In this document: in pieces, positions 1 through 8,711 of the stretch
Numbering within the stretch: position 1 is the first letter of the stretch
How the letters are laid out: each line of letters begins with the position of its first letter
Assembly: GCA_023229845.1 (NCBI GenBank)
Contig: JALNYK010000009.1
Location: forward strand, 34,028-98,027
Source of the DNA: Gallionella sp.
Lineage (GTDB): Bacteria > Pseudomonadota > Gammaproteobacteria > Burkholderiales > Gallionellaceae
Direction: 5' to 3'
Length of the DNA: 64,000 nt
Position numbers and translations under genes: made by a program
The notes under the pieces: generated by a model
The model's input: only the letters and a program-made list of their open reading frames with translations
What the model was told of the DNA's origin: nothing
Databases searched by the model: none

Positions 1-386
1 AGCACCGCAAAACCGATCATCGCCGGGTTGAACGGATTGTTGCCGAGGCCGCCATACAGGTGCTTGGAAATGCTGATCGCGAATGCGGTGCCGACCACGA
101 TCAGCCACCAGGGCGCGAGCGGCGGGATGGACAGCGCCAGCAGCCAGCCGGTCAGCAGCGCGCTGTTGTCCTGCAGGAACGGTGCGACGGGACGGTTGCG
201 CAGCTTCAGCATCGCAGCTTCGGTCGCCAGCGCGGTGACGCTGGCCAACGCGATCGAGACCAGGATCGCCGGGCCGAAATACCAGACATACATCGCAATG
301 CCGGGAAGCAGCGCCAGCATTACCCTGAGCATGATCTGCGCGACGGTATCCGGTTTGCTGATGAAGGGCGAGAAGAATGCGGCCAT
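1..386 (-). CDS. rnfD: RnfD, electron transport complex membrane subunit (partial, C-terminus beyond window)
   Basis: RnfD is the integral membrane subunit of the Rnf complex; in the family it carries a covalently bound flavin and helps couple electron transfer between ferredoxin and NAD to ion pumping. The visible N-terminal part begins MAAFFSPFISKPDTVAQIM and continues into hydrophobic helices, with the family-typical stretch GGLGNNPFNPAMIGFAV at the window edge. The ATG lies one base after the stop of rnfC, so translation is probably coupled. The flavinylation site is outside the window and cannot be checked. Confidence 0.93.
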   Translation of the reverse strand, partial: MAAFFSPFISKPDTVAQIMLRVMLALLPGIAMYVWYFGPAILVSIALASVTALATEAAMLKLRNRPVAPFLQDNSALLTGWLLALSIPPLAPWWLIVVGTAFAISISKHLYGGLGNNPFNPAMIGFAV

Positions 387-387
387 A

Positions 388-2067
388 TTATTCCTTCGGG
401 GGTTCCACGTCGGACTTCGCTGTCTCGCGGATGCGCGCGCGGCGAGCCTCGATCTCGGCGATCTCCGCCAGCAGTTCCGGCGGCAGGTTCTCGGTGTTCT
501 TCGGTTTGATTGCGGCAGCCTGCTCTTTGGCGTGTTCGATCGCCGCCTGTATTTTCATCTGGGCGGTGTTTTCCGGGGCGGCATCGGGGTTGGTCGCGAC
601 GACCGGCGGCTCGGCCGGCTTGGCGGCGGCGGCAGCTTTCTCCTTCGCGGCAAGCCGCTCGGCTTTCTCCTGCTTCTCGCGTTCGATGCGGAATTCGCGG
701 TATTCGTGGCGTTCGCGCGCCCGGTCGGCGGCCAGCTTGTCCTGTTCGCGCATGCGGATCTCGCTTTTGGAGAAGCGGAAATATTGCACCAGCGGAATAT
801 GGCTGGGGCAGACATAGCTGCATGCGCCGCACTCGATGCAATCGAACAGGCTGAATGCCTGCGCCTGACCGAAGTTCTTCGACTGGGAGAACCAGTACAG
901 GTCCATGGGTTGCAGGTCCGCCGGGCAGGCCTGAGCGCAGCGTGTGCAACGTATGCAGGGCAGCGTCGGCGGGGGCGGAGGAAACAGTTTCTTCGAGCCG
1001 GCGATGATGCAGTTGCCCGCCTTGACCAGCGGCACGGAGGTGGACGGCAGCGGCATGCCCATCATCGGGCCGCCCATGATGTAGCCGTCGGTGTCCGGCA
1101 GCGGTTCGCCCAGCGCGATCAGGTCGGTCAGCGGCGTACCGATCAGCGCCTCGTAGTTGCGCGGCTGGCGGACGTTGCCAGTTACGGTGACGAAGCGCGA
1201 GACCAGCGGCTCGCCGTGCGCAACGGCGCGCCAGGCGCTGTAGACGGTGGCGACGTTGAAGCACTGCACACCGATGTCGGTGGGCAGTTTGCCGGAAGGC
1301 ACTTCCAGTCCGGTCAGCACGCGGATCAATTGCTTTGCGCTGCCGCCCGGATAGATGGTCGGCACGGCGACTACCTTGAAGGGCAGGCCGCTGTCGGCCA
1401 CCGCCAGTCGCATCGCCGCGATGGCTTCGGGTTTGTTGTCCTCGATGCCGATCAGCACTTCCCGCGAGCCCAGCATGGAGCGCAGCATTTCCGCGCCCTG
1501 CACGATTTCGGCGGCGCGTTCGCGCATCAGCATGTCGTCGCAGGTGATCCAGGGTTCGCATTCCGCGCCGTTCAGAATTAGCGTGCCGATGTCCTTGTTC
1601 GGATGGTCGCGCAGCGGGCGCAGCTTGATGTCGCTGGGGAACACCGCGCCGCCCAAGCCTACAATGCCGGCCATGCGCAGCAGGTGGCGCAGTTCGTCTG
1701 CGGGCTGCGCGCGGTAATCGGTCGGTTTGCGTTCCACCCATTCGTCGCGTCCGTCCGGGATCAGCGTCGCGCACAGCTCGGGCAGGCCGGAAGGATGGGC
1801 GACCGGCTGCATGTCGATCGCGGTTATCGTGCCGGAAGTCGGCGCATGGATCGCGCTGGAGATGAAGCCTGCGGGTTCGCCGATCAGCTGGCCTTTCAGC
1901 ACATGGTCGCCGACCTGCACCACCGGCTTGGCCGCTTCTCCCGCATGCTGGCGGAACGGGACGATCAGCTTTGCAGGGATGGGCGCGGTCGCGGTCGGCT
2001 GTTGCGTCGACTGCGTCTTGTTGCCGGGAGGATGCACCCCGCCGTGAAATTTGAACAGCGTCCTCAT
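388..2067 (-). CDS. rnfC: RnfC, electron transport complex NADH-binding subunit
   Basis: RnfC is the peripheral subunit that, by family knowledge, binds NADH/FMN and two 4Fe-4S clusters. The protein starts MRTLFKFHGGVHPPGNKTQ, the usual RnfC opening. It has the glycine-rich nucleotide-binding region around GIVGLGGAVFPS and two ferredoxin motifs, CIRCTRCAQACP and CIECGACSYVCP. A long Ala/Glu/Lys-rich, probably coiled-coil tail follows and is typical of proteobacterial RnfC. About 559 residues. The ATG was chosen because homologues begin here and because it overlaps the rnfB stop by 4 bases (ATGA). Confidence 0.96.
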   Translation of the reverse strand: MRTLFKFHGGVHPPGNKTQSTQQPTATAPIPAKLIVPFRQHAGEAAKPVVQVGDHVLKGQLIGEPAGFISSAIHAPTSGTITAIDMQPVAHPSGLPELCATLIPDGRDEWVERKPTDYRAQPADELRHLLRMAGIVGLGGAVFPSDIKLRPLRDHPNKDIGTLILNGAECEPWITCDDMLMRERAAEIVQGAEMLRSMLGSREVLIGIEDNKPEAIAAMRLAVADSGLPFKVVAVPTIYPGGSAKQLIRVLTGLEVPSGKLPTDIGVQCFNVATVYSAWRAVAHGEPLVSRFVTVTGNVRQPRNYEALIGTPLTDLIALGEPLPDTDGYIMGGPMMGMPLPSTSVPLVKAGNCIIAGSKKLFPPPPPTLPCIRCTRCAQACPADLQPMDLYWFSQSKNFGQAQAFSLFDCIECGACSYVCPSHIPLVQYFRFSKSEIRMREQDKLAADRARERHEYREFRIEREKQEKAERLAAKEKAAAAAKPAEPPVVATNPDAAPENTAQMKIQAAIEHAKEQAAAIKPKNTENLPPELLAEIAEIEARRARIRETAKSDVEPPKE

Positions 2068-2669
2068 GCGGGTGTCCGACTTTTGGTTTCCGGGCTTTTG
2101 GTTTCCGGGCTTGTGATTTTCGGGGGCACGGATTTCAGGGCGTAGACCGGATATTTCCATTTCCAGTTTTCGACGTTCTCGCCTATGGTCACCATGCTGA
2201 TGCAATCGACCGGGCAGGGCGCGATGCATAATTCGCAGCCGGTGCATTCCGAGGCGATGATGGTGTGCATCTGCTTCGCCGCGCCCATGATCGCATCGAC
2301 CGGGCAGGCTTGCAGGCACAGCGTGCAGCCGATGCAAGTGTTCTCGTCGATGAAGGCGACGGCCTTGGGTTTGGGTTCCGCGCCTGCGCCGAAAGGCTTG
2401 AACTCGACGCCGAGCAGGTCGGCCAGTTTCTGTATGCCTTCCTCGCCGCCGGGCGGGCACAGGTTGATGTCGGCTTCGCCGCTCACGATGGCGTCGGCAT
2501 AGGGGCGGCAGCCGGGATAGCCGCACTGGCCGCATTGCGTCTGCGGCAGCAGCGCATCGACCTTGTCCGCCAGCGGATTGCCTTCGACGCGGAACTTGAT
2601 CGCGGAATAGCCCAGCACCGCGCCGAGCGCGATCGCAATCGCAGACATCACCAGCAGCGCCGACAGCAT
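2064..2669 (-). CDS. rnfB: RnfB, electron transport complex iron-sulfur subunit
   Basis: RnfB is a membrane-anchored polyferredoxin that passes electrons inside the Rnf complex. An N-terminal transmembrane helix (residues about 3-25) is followed by a 4Fe-4S domain with CGQCGYPGC and then two 4Fe-4S motifs, CIGCTLCLQACP and CTGCELCIAPCP. Length 201 residues. The C-terminal tail repeats PETKS because of a tandem 15-base duplication at 2081-2110. The stop overlaps the rnfC start by 4 bases, and the start shares a base with the rnfA stop (TAATG). Confidence 0.96.
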   Translation of the reverse strand: MLSALLVMSAIAIALGAVLGYSAIKFRVEGNPLADKVDALLPQTQCGQCGYPGCRPYADAIVSGEADINLCPPGGEEGIQKLADLLGVEFKPFGAGAEPKPKAVAFIDENTCIGCTLCLQACPVDAIMGAAKQMHTIIASECTGCELCIAPCPVDCISMVTIGENVENWKWKYPVYALKSVPPKITSPETKSPETKSRTPA

Positions 2670-3244
2670 TATTTAATCAACCCCGAGAATCCCATGAACG
2701 CCAGACTCATCAGCCCGGCGGTAATCATCGCGATGGCCGATCCCCTGAATATTCCCGGCACGTCCGCGCCTTCCATGCGCTCGCGCATGCCGGCGAACAG
2801 CACCATCACCAGCGTGAAGCCGAGCGCGCCGCCCATGCCGAAGAAGATCGATTCCATGAAGTTGTGGTTGGCCTGCACGTTCAGCAGTGGGATGCCCAGC
2901 ACCGCGCAGTTGGTGGTGATCAGCGGCAGGTAGATGCCCAGCACCTGATGCAGCACTGGACTGGTTTTCTGGATCACCATCTCGGTGAACTGCACGATGC
3001 CGGCGATCACCACGATGAACGACAGCGTGGTCAGATAGGACAGTTCGGGCCCGAGCAGGTATTCATTGATCAGGTAGCTGGCGCCCGAAGCCAGCGTCAG
3101 CACGAATGTCGTGGCCATGCCCATGCCTATGGAGGCCTCCAACTTCTTGGAGACCCCCATGAACGGGCACAGCCCGAGAATTTTGACCATCACGATGTTG
3201 TTTACAAACACCGTTGCGACCAGAATCAGCAGATATTCAGTCAT
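2669..3244 (-). CDS. rnfA: RnfA, electron transport complex membrane subunit
   Basis: RnfA is a six-helix membrane subunit that pairs with RnfE in the Rnf/Rsx complex. The protein (MTEYLLILVATVFVNNIVMV...) matches the conserved start of the family and is hydrophobic throughout, with the conserved GLCPFMGV near residue 30. I chose ATG 3244 rather than a TTG 12 bases upstream because the family starts at MTEY and a GAGAG ribosome-binding site sits just upstream. It is the first gene of the visible operon; the G and E subunits would lie to the left of the window. Confidence 0.95.
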   Translation of the reverse strand: MTEYLLILVATVFVNNIVMVKILGLCPFMGVSKKLEASIGMGMATTFVLTLASGASYLINEYLLGPELSYLTTLSFIVVIAGIVQFTEMVIQKTSPVLHQVLGIYLPLITTNCAVLGIPLLNVQANHNFMESIFFGMGGALGFTLVMVLFAGMRERMEGADVPGIFRGSAIAMITAGLMSLAFMGFSGLIK

Positions 3245-3422
3245 ACATGCTCTCAAAAACAGGCGCGGATTATGCTCTTATTCGCCCCCCCCATCAACTG
3301 CGTCCAGGGCATATGGATATGCCGGGAAGTTTGGTGCAAGGGCCGCCGGAACGGGCGGCAACAACCGCGGACGGCCGCTTGCGGGTAGAATCCAGCCCAT
3401 TTTCAGCATTCGTCCACCGGAA

Positions 3423-3773
3423 ATGGCGAAAGACCCCACCGATTACAGCACCGTCGATTTCATCGCGCCTGCGCTGCATGTGACATGCGGGCAGGTGCTG
3501 ATGGACCGGCAGAGGCATATCGCGATCGTCGCGAAGAAGGGCCGCACCTGCGCGCATCTGGTGCGAGTAAAGTCCGGCGTGCTGAAGCTGACCAAGCTAT
3601 CCGCCAAGGAGCTGGTCGAGGAATGGTCTGACGCGGACTATCCGTTCGACCGCGCGGTCGCGAAACTGCAGGAATTGGGGCGGCAGCACGGTATCACCGA
3701 GGCGGCGCGCCTCGCGCTTGAATGGTTGGCCAAGTCGGGTTGCGAGCCGACACAGCATCGGCTGTTCGGTTGA
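3423..3773 (+). CDS. Hypothetical protein of 116 residues
   Basis: Function not recognised. The product is soluble and mixed charge, starts MAKDPTDYSTVDFIAPAL, and contains a single visible cysteine pair far apart in sequence. It ends in SGCEPTQHRLFG. That C-terminal sequence recurs in a decayed second copy at 6360-6529, which supports this being a genuine gene and suggests the tail is the conserved part. The ATG was chosen over longer in-frame extensions because those overlap rnfA antisense and have no ribosome-binding site. It runs divergently from rnfA and converges on the GGDEF-EAL gene. Confidence 0.7.
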   Translation: MAKDPTDYSTVDFIAPALHVTCGQVLMDRQRHIAIVAKKGRTCAHLVRVKSGVLKLTKLSAKELVEEWSDADYPFDRAVAKLQELGRQHGITEAARLALEWLAKSGCEPTQHRLFG

Positions 3774-3914
3774 ATTCAATTCCCTCTACTCTTCTGCAGC
3801 AGGGACGACATGATCTGCGTTATCCCACTGGGGGGCGCTGATGCAGTTTGGGGTCCCATATACGCATTCTCCATTGTAAAGAATATTTGCTGGCCGTCTG
3901 GATTGAGAGTTTGA

Positions 3915-5969
3915 TTAACCCTCCGGATTGAGCGACTTCGTCATAAATGCCTCGAAGTCGGCGAAGGAGAGAGGGCGGCTCAGGTAATAGCCCTGAATGA
4001 TGTCGCAGCCGTGATGTCGCAAGAACTCAAGCTGGTCTAGCGTTTCAACGCCTTCGGCAATAACTTCCAGCTTCAGCCCATGTGCCATGGCGATAATTGT
4101 CCTCACCAGTTCGGCGCTGTGCAGGTCGGTATTCACATCGCGAACAAAAGACTGGTCGATCTTCAGAAAATCGACGGGGAGCCTTTTCAGGTAACTTAGC
4201 GACGAATAACCCGTCCCAAAATCATCGATGGACAGGTTGATGCCAAGGCGTTTTAATACAACCAGAAATTCAGTGTTGGATTCAACATCGTGCATGACGG
4301 CACTCTCTGTGAGTTCGATCTCCAGAAAGCGCGGAGCTAGTCCGGTTGTATCTAGGATGACTGAAATTGCATCCAGCAGGTCTTCATCCTTGAATTGGAC
4401 TGCAGACAGGTTGACCGCCACATGCAGATCGACGAAACCTTTTGCGTGCAACTCGCTGGTTTTGCGGCAAGCTTCCTCAAGAATAATTTTCCCGAGCGCG
4501 ATAATTAGCCCGGTGTCTTCCGCCACACCGATAAACACGCTGGGCGAAACCAGGCCGCGACTGGGGTGGTTCCAGCGCACTAGCGCTTCCATGCCGATTA
4601 CGGTGTTGGTCTCCAATCTTTGTTTGGGTTGGTAGAAGACCTCGATTTCGCCGCGTTCCAAAGCTCTTCGCAAGTCATTCTCGATGATGGTGCGCTCAAC
4701 CGCACTTTCATTCATTGATGGAGTAAAGAATACGAAAGTATTCCGCCCCATCTCCTTTGCTTTGTACAAGGCACTGTCGGCTTTTTTCAGAATATCGTCA
4801 GGTGTCACGCCGTCTTGCGGCGCCACGCTGATGCCTATGCTGGCCCCGATAAATAATTCATGCTCATTGATCGAGAAAGGTTTCCTTAAATCGGCCATCA
4901 CTTGCTCGACAAGCAAGTTGACGTCGCTCATGTCGTCGATTAGCGGCAGCAGAACGGTGTATTCGTCCCCCCCCATGCGCGCGAGGGTGTCGCCTTTGTG
5001 CAGGCGCGCTTTCAGCCGTTCGGCAACGGCAATCAGCAACTTGTCGCCGAGTTCCAGCCCGAATGAATCATTCACATTTTTGAACCGATCCAGATCGATC
5101 AGCAGCACAGCCGCTTTTTTCTGGTTTCTTTCTGCCTGGCTGACGGCGAGTTCAAGATGCTCGCTGAACATCAGACGATTGGGCAAATCAGTCAAGGCAT
5201 CGTGATAGGCCAAATAATGCAGACGTTCTTCACTGCGCTTATGTTCGGATACATCGCTGAAAAGTCCGACATACTGCGTAACCTTGCCCTGGCTATCCCT
5301 GATGGCGGTTATGTTCAGCCATTCCGGATATATCTCCCCGTTCTTGCGCTTGCTCCAGATTTCACCCGTCCACTTGCCGTCCTCATTCAGTCGCTCCCAA
5401 ATCAGCCTGTAGAAATTCTCATCATGCTTGCCTGACTTCAATAGCGAGGTTTTCTTGCCTATCACTTCGGCAGGCTGATATCCGGTGATGTTTGAAAACG
5501 CCGGATTTACAGCTTGTATCAATGTATTCTGATCCGTGATGATGATGCCTTCCACGGTGTTCTCATATATTCTGGAAAATTGCTCGCCTTTTTGCGTCAG
5601 ATCGAAGCGGTTGAATGCTTCCTGAACGTTGGCCAGCAGTAAATCGTTATCCCACGGCTTAAGCAGGAATTTATAGATATTCCCGCGATTGATTGCATCG
5701 GTGATTGCTTCTACATCTGAATATCCGCTCAGCACCATGCGCACCGCTTCCGGGTACAGCACCTTGGCTTGACTCAGCAACTCGGAACCCGTCATGTTGG
5801 GCATCCGCTGGTCGGTCAATATCACTTCAACTTCATTCGAGGCCAGCAAGCGCAGGGCTTCTTCTCCACTGCTTGCGGTAAGCAGGTATAAGCCCTGGTT
5901 CCTGAACAGCCGCGTGAGGGCATTCAATATATGGGGTTCGTCATCGACTATCAGCAATGTTCGTCTCAT
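3915..5969 (-). CDS. Response regulator with PAS, GGDEF and EAL domains (cyclic-di-GMP turnover)
   Basis: Domain order: receiver domain (residues 1-120) with acidic VDDE, phospho-acceptor region LTDQRMP and the conserved lysine in KPWD; PAS domain (about 130-245); GGDEF domain (about 250-415); EAL domain (about 435-675). The EAL part keeps EAL in GMEALVRW, the DDFGTGYSSL loop, KIDQSFV and EGVET, so phosphodiesterase activity is likely. The GGDEF signature reads MGGDEY, a conservative Phe-to-Tyr change, so cyclase activity is possible but less certain. A partner histidine kinase is not next to it. 684 residues. A cheR-like relic lies directly upstream on the same strand. Confidence 0.93.
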   Translation of the reverse strand: MRRTLLIVDDEPHILNALTRLFRNQGLYLLTASSGEEALRLLASNEVEVILTDQRMPNMTGSELLSQAKVLYPEAVRMVLSGYSDVEAITDAINRGNIYKFLLKPWDNDLLLANVQEAFNRFDLTQKGEQFSRIYENTVEGIIITDQNTLIQAVNPAFSNITGYQPAEVIGKKTSLLKSGKHDENFYRLIWERLNEDGKWTGEIWSKRKNGEIYPEWLNITAIRDSQGKVTQYVGLFSDVSEHKRSEERLHYLAYHDALTDLPNRLMFSEHLELAVSQAERNQKKAAVLLIDLDRFKNVNDSFGLELGDKLLIAVAERLKARLHKGDTLARMGGDEYTVLLPLIDDMSDVNLLVEQVMADLRKPFSINEHELFIGASIGISVAPQDGVTPDDILKKADSALYKAKEMGRNTFVFFTPSMNESAVERTIIENDLRRALERGEIEVFYQPKQRLETNTVIGMEALVRWNHPSRGLVSPSVFIGVAEDTGLIIALGKIILEEACRKTSELHAKGFVDLHVAVNLSAVQFKDEDLLDAISVILDTTGLAPRFLEIELTESAVMHDVESNTEFLVVLKRLGINLSIDDFGTGYSSLSYLKRLPVDFLKIDQSFVRDVNTDLHSAELVRTIIAMAHGLKLEVIAEGVETLDQLEFLRHHGCDIIQGYYLSRPLSFADFEAFMTKSLNPEG

Positions 5970-5983
5970 TTTTCCAGCTCCTG

Positions 5984-6283
5984 TTACTGATGCGACTCGG
6001 CGATCAACGCTTTGCCATCATCCAGAAATGTAGCCCTTTTGTCTTGTTGCAAGTTTATGGTATATCGGCTTCCGTATTCAGGTTTAGCAACTTCAGCAGG
6101 ATAGGGGCGATTTCCGGCAAAGGCAGAACATAATGTGCGCTCCGCCTTTCGGCGTTCGAGCAATTCCGGCAGGATTATGTCTCGGAGCAGCACATGCTGC
6201 TCTCTGTCGCGGAAAAAATAGGTTTCGCCCACACTCAACAGGAGGGTGAGCGCTTCCCGCTCATGTTGGCCCCAAGTAGTCAT
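5984..6283 (-). pseudogene. Fragment of a CheR-type methyltransferase
   Basis: The 99-residue product contains LLLSVGETYFFRDREQ followed by LLRDIILPELLERRKAERTL. This matches the segment linking the N-terminal domain to the SAM-binding domain in CheR chemoreceptor methyltransferases. After that point the expected SAM motif (family SAGCATGEEPYS) is replaced by AFAGNRPYPAEV and then unrelated sequence, so the catalytic domain is missing. I read it as a truncated, decayed cheR-like gene. It sits 14 bases upstream of the GGDEF-EAL gene and may still be transcribed with it. Confidence 0.6.
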
Positions 6284-6359
6284 GTCCGGTATCTCCCAAA
6301 TAGAAATGTCCGCAGATGATACAACCCAGCCCAGTTAAAAACAGCGGCGGATATTTTGA

Positions 6360-6529
6360 AAATGGGCAAACTGATGAGTCACAAAGAAGCGATTGGAATG
6401 TCTGCACCCATCCGATGCGCGAGCGCCGCCCACGCTTCGGCGAAATGATCCAGATTGACGGCGCGTATCGCGATCGAGAAGTTGTCCCGGTCTGGGCGCG
6501 AGCCGACGCAGCATCGATTGTTCGGCTGA
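6360..6529 (+). pseudogene. Decayed second copy of the 116-residue gene at 3423
   Basis: Read in the frame ending at TGA 6527-6529, the sequence gives ARIAIEKLSRSGREPTQHRLFG. The gene at 3423 gives ARLALEWLAKSGCEPTQHRLFG. Over the last 33 bases the DNA differs at only 4 positions. Upstream, GKLMSHKEAIGMS resembles TKLSAKELVEEWS. Between these parts the frame is broken by a stop at 6446-6448 and the spacing differs. The middle (about 6404-6460) in another frame reads MRERRPRFGEMIQIDG, which resembles the start of the catalytic region in some transposases, so the copy may have been interrupted by a mobile element. Confidence 0.55.
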
Positions 6530-6706
6530 AGCCTTTACAGTTCCGATTCCCCCGACTTGAAACAGGCGAACCTTGTACAGGGAATGCCGTATGGACGGGT
6601 GGAATTGCCGGTGCGATGATCCAACGGCATTCGATGAGATCTTCCCGGAGATTCGCCGCAACGGGGGCTTGATCGTGATGCGACGTTCCTCGCAAAGGAG
6701 AAAGCC
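6530..6706. other. Non-coding interval before the ferritin-like gene
   Basis: No gene is seen. The only clear signal is the ribosome-binding sequence AAAGGAG about 7 bases before the ATG at 6707. No convincing sigma-70 promoter or Fur-like palindrome was found by eye. Confidence 0.4.
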
Positions 6707-7258
6707 ATGACGAACAAAACCATGAAACATCCCTTCCTGACGGATATCCAGACCTTGCGCGCGCGCGCGCGCCAGCACATCGAGCAGGGCGCGGTGACCG
6801 ACGGCTACAAGGCCGACCGCAAGGTGGTCATTGATTTGCTGAACGAGGCGCTGGCCACCGAGATCATCTGCGTGCTGCGCTACAAGCGCCACTACTTCAT
6901 GGCATGCGGAATCAACGCCGATTCGGTCGCTCAGGAGTTCCTGCAGCATGCGAACGAAGAGCAGACGCATGCCGACCAGATCGCCGCGCGCATCGTGCAA
7001 TTGAAGGGCGAACCGAACTTTAGCCCGCACGGACTGGCGACCCGAGCGCATGCGGAATACGTCGAGGGGGATACGCTGATCGACATGATCAAGGAGGACC
7101 TGATCGCCGAACGCATCGCGATCGACTCCTATCGCGAAATGATCGACTACCTGGGGACGAACGATACGACCACGCGGCGCATGCTGGAAGGCATCCTGGC
7201 GATGGAGGAAGAGCACGCGGACGACCTGTCAAACCTACTGGAAGACCTGTCGCGCTAG
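6707..7258 (+). CDS. Bacterioferritin / Dps-like ferritin-family protein
   Basis: A 183-residue helical protein of the ferritin-like superfamily, probably for iron storage or protection against iron and peroxide. Ferroxidase-type carboxylate/histidine motifs are visible: NEALATEIICVLRYKRHY (Glu in helix 1), ANEEQTHADQIAARI (ExxH in helix 2), EDLIAERIAIDSYREMI (helix 3) and LAMEEEHADDL (ExxH in helix 4). The family usually runs 155-185 residues, so it looks full length. Start chosen at the ATG with AAAGGAG upstream. It is followed convergently by an AhpD-like gene, consistent with an oxidative-stress setting. Confidence 0.85.
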   Translation: MTNKTMKHPFLTDIQTLRARARQHIEQGAVTDGYKADRKVVIDLLNEALATEIICVLRYKRHYFMACGINADSVAQEFLQHANEEQTHADQIAARIVQLKGEPNFSPHGLATRAHAEYVEGDTLIDMIKEDLIAERIAIDSYREMIDYLGTNDTTTRRMLEGILAMEEEHADDLSNLLEDLSR

Positions 7259-7270
7259 GGCTGTGTCGGC

Positions 7271-7657
7271 CTAGATCGGCTCGCCGTTCTCGTCGAGATA
7301 GAACTCGTTCAGCGCGCGCTCCACTTCTGCCATGTGGGTGAGCACCGGGCCGCCGCCCATCATGATGCCGACGGTGCAGACTTCCATGATTTCCTCCAGC
7401 GTGACGCCGGCGTGTTTGCAGGCGCGGACATGCAGCGCGATGCAGTAGTGGCATTGCTGGGTCAGCGCCATGCCGAGCGCGATGCGCTCCTTCTCCTTTT
7501 TGTCCAGCACGCCCGGTTGCATCGCCTCTGCCATGAAGGCCTGCACCTTGCCCATCAGCTTGGGCTTGTATTCGGTGATCAACTGGATGCCGCGGTGGGC
7601 ATGCTCCAGCACCTTGCGTTCGCTGTCCGAGCCTTTGGTCTTCTTCTGGGTGGTCAT
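7271..7657 (-). CDS. Carboxymuconolactone decarboxylase / AhpD-like protein
   Basis: A 128-residue alpha-helical protein of the CMD/AhpD family. It carries the redox-active CxxC in TQQCHYCIALHVRACKHAG, with the conserved His after the second Cys. Family members act as alkylhydroperoxidase-like thiol reductases or as small decarboxylases; the CxxC plus His favours a redox role. The N-terminus is Lys-rich. It is transcribed towards the ferritin-like gene, with a 12-base gap between the two stops. Confidence 0.85.
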   Translation of the reverse strand: MTTQKKTKGSDSERKVLEHAHRGIQLITEYKPKLMGKVQAFMAEAMQPGVLDKKEKERIALGMALTQQCHYCIALHVRACKHAGVTLEEIMEVCTVGIMMGGGPVLTHMAEVERALNEFYLDENGEPI

Positions 7658-7685
7658 GTCGTTTTCGTCTTGAGGGTTGGAAGGA

Positions 7686-8711
7686 TCAGCGCATGTTGCG
7701 GATTGCGTCGGCGCATTCGCGGACCAGTGCCGGGCCTCGGTATATCAGGCCGCTGTAGATCTGCACCAGCGCGGCGCCCGCCTGCATCTTTTCCACGGCA
7801 TCTGGGCCGTTCAATATTCCGCCGACGCCGATGATGGGCAATGCGCCCCGCAATTCGGCGGCAAGTTGGCGAATCACCGCGGTGGACTTGTCGCGCACCG
7901 GCGCGCCGGACAGGCCACCGGTCTCGTCGCCGTGGGGCAGTCCCTCAACGCCCTCGCGCGACAGCGTGGTGTTGGTGGCGATCACACCGTCGATGCGGTG
8001 GAGCATCAGCAGCGCGGCGATGTTTTTGATTTGGTCTGTGTCGAGGTCGGGGGCGATCTTCACGGCTACCGGCACGTAGCGGCCGTGCTGCTGCGCGAGC
8101 TTTTCCTGCTCCGCCTTCAGTTGCGCGAGCAATGCGTCGAGTTCGTCGCCGCCCTGCAGCTGGCGCAGGTTCTTGGTGTTGGGCGAGGAGATGTTGACAG
8201 TGACGTAGCTCGCATGTTCATACACCTTGCGCAGGCAGATCAGGTAATCGTCGGCGGCTTTCTCGATAGGCGTGACGGCGTTCTTGCCGATGTTGATGCC
8301 CAATATCCCCTTGAAGTTAGCGCGCTTCACGTTCGCGATCAGCGCGTCCACGCCCTCGTTGTTGAAGCCCATGCGATTGACGATGCCCTGCGCCTCGGGG
8401 ATGCGGAACAGTCTCGGTTTGGGGTTGCCGGGCTGCGGCAGCGGCGTGATGGTGCCGATCTCGACGAAACCGAAGCCTAACGCCGCGAGCGCGTCTATGA
8501 CTTCGCCGTTTTTGTCCAACCCCGCGGCCAAGCCGACCGGGTTCGGGAAGGTCAGGCCCATCACGGTGCGCGGGTCAGAGGCGGGACGTTTTGCAGCCAG
8601 CGACATCAGCCCGAGTCGATTCGCGATATTCAGTCCGTTCAGCGTGAGGTGGTGCGCGGTCTCGGCATCGAGCGCGAACATCGCGGGGCGTAGCAGGGTA
8701 TACGGATTCAT
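7686..8711 (-). CDS. pyrD: Dihydroorotate dehydrogenase (quinone), class 2
   Basis: Oxidises dihydroorotate to orotate in pyrimidine synthesis, passing electrons to quinone at the inner membrane. 341 residues. The N-terminal helix MNPYTLLRPAMFALDAETAHH is the membrane-association segment of class 2 enzymes. FMN and substrate motifs include GLAAGLDKNG, NISSPNTKNLRQLQ with the catalytic serine, and IIGVGGI. The ATG overlaps the stop of the upstream membrane-protein gene by 4 bases, making it the last gene of a four-gene operon. Confidence 0.97.
   Translation of the reverse strand: MNPYTLLRPAMFALDAETAHHLTLNGLNIANRLGLMSLAAKRPASDPRTVMGLTFPNPVGLAAGLDKNGEVIDALAALGFGFVEIGTITPLPQPGNPKPRLFRIPEAQGIVNRMGFNNEGVDALIANVKRANFKGILGINIGKNAVTPIEKAADDYLICLRKVYEHASYVTVNISSPNTKNLRQLQGGDELDALLAQLKAEQEKLAQQHGRYVPVAVKIAPDLDTDQIKNIAALLMLHRIDGVIATNTTLSREGVEGLPHGDETGGLSGAPVRDKSTAVIRQLAAELRGALPIIGVGGILNGPDAVEKMQAGAALVQIYSGLIYRGPALVRECADAIRNMR

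Noticed and set aside
28..1581. Long plus-strand open frame opposite rnfC and rnfD
   Set aside because: It is antisense to clear Rnf subunits with iron-sulfur motifs, has no recognisable domain, and such open frames are common opposite GC-rich genes.
6335..7216. Minus-strand frame opposite the ferritin-like gene
   Set aside because: It is antisense to a gene with clear ferroxidase motifs and a strong ribosome-binding site.
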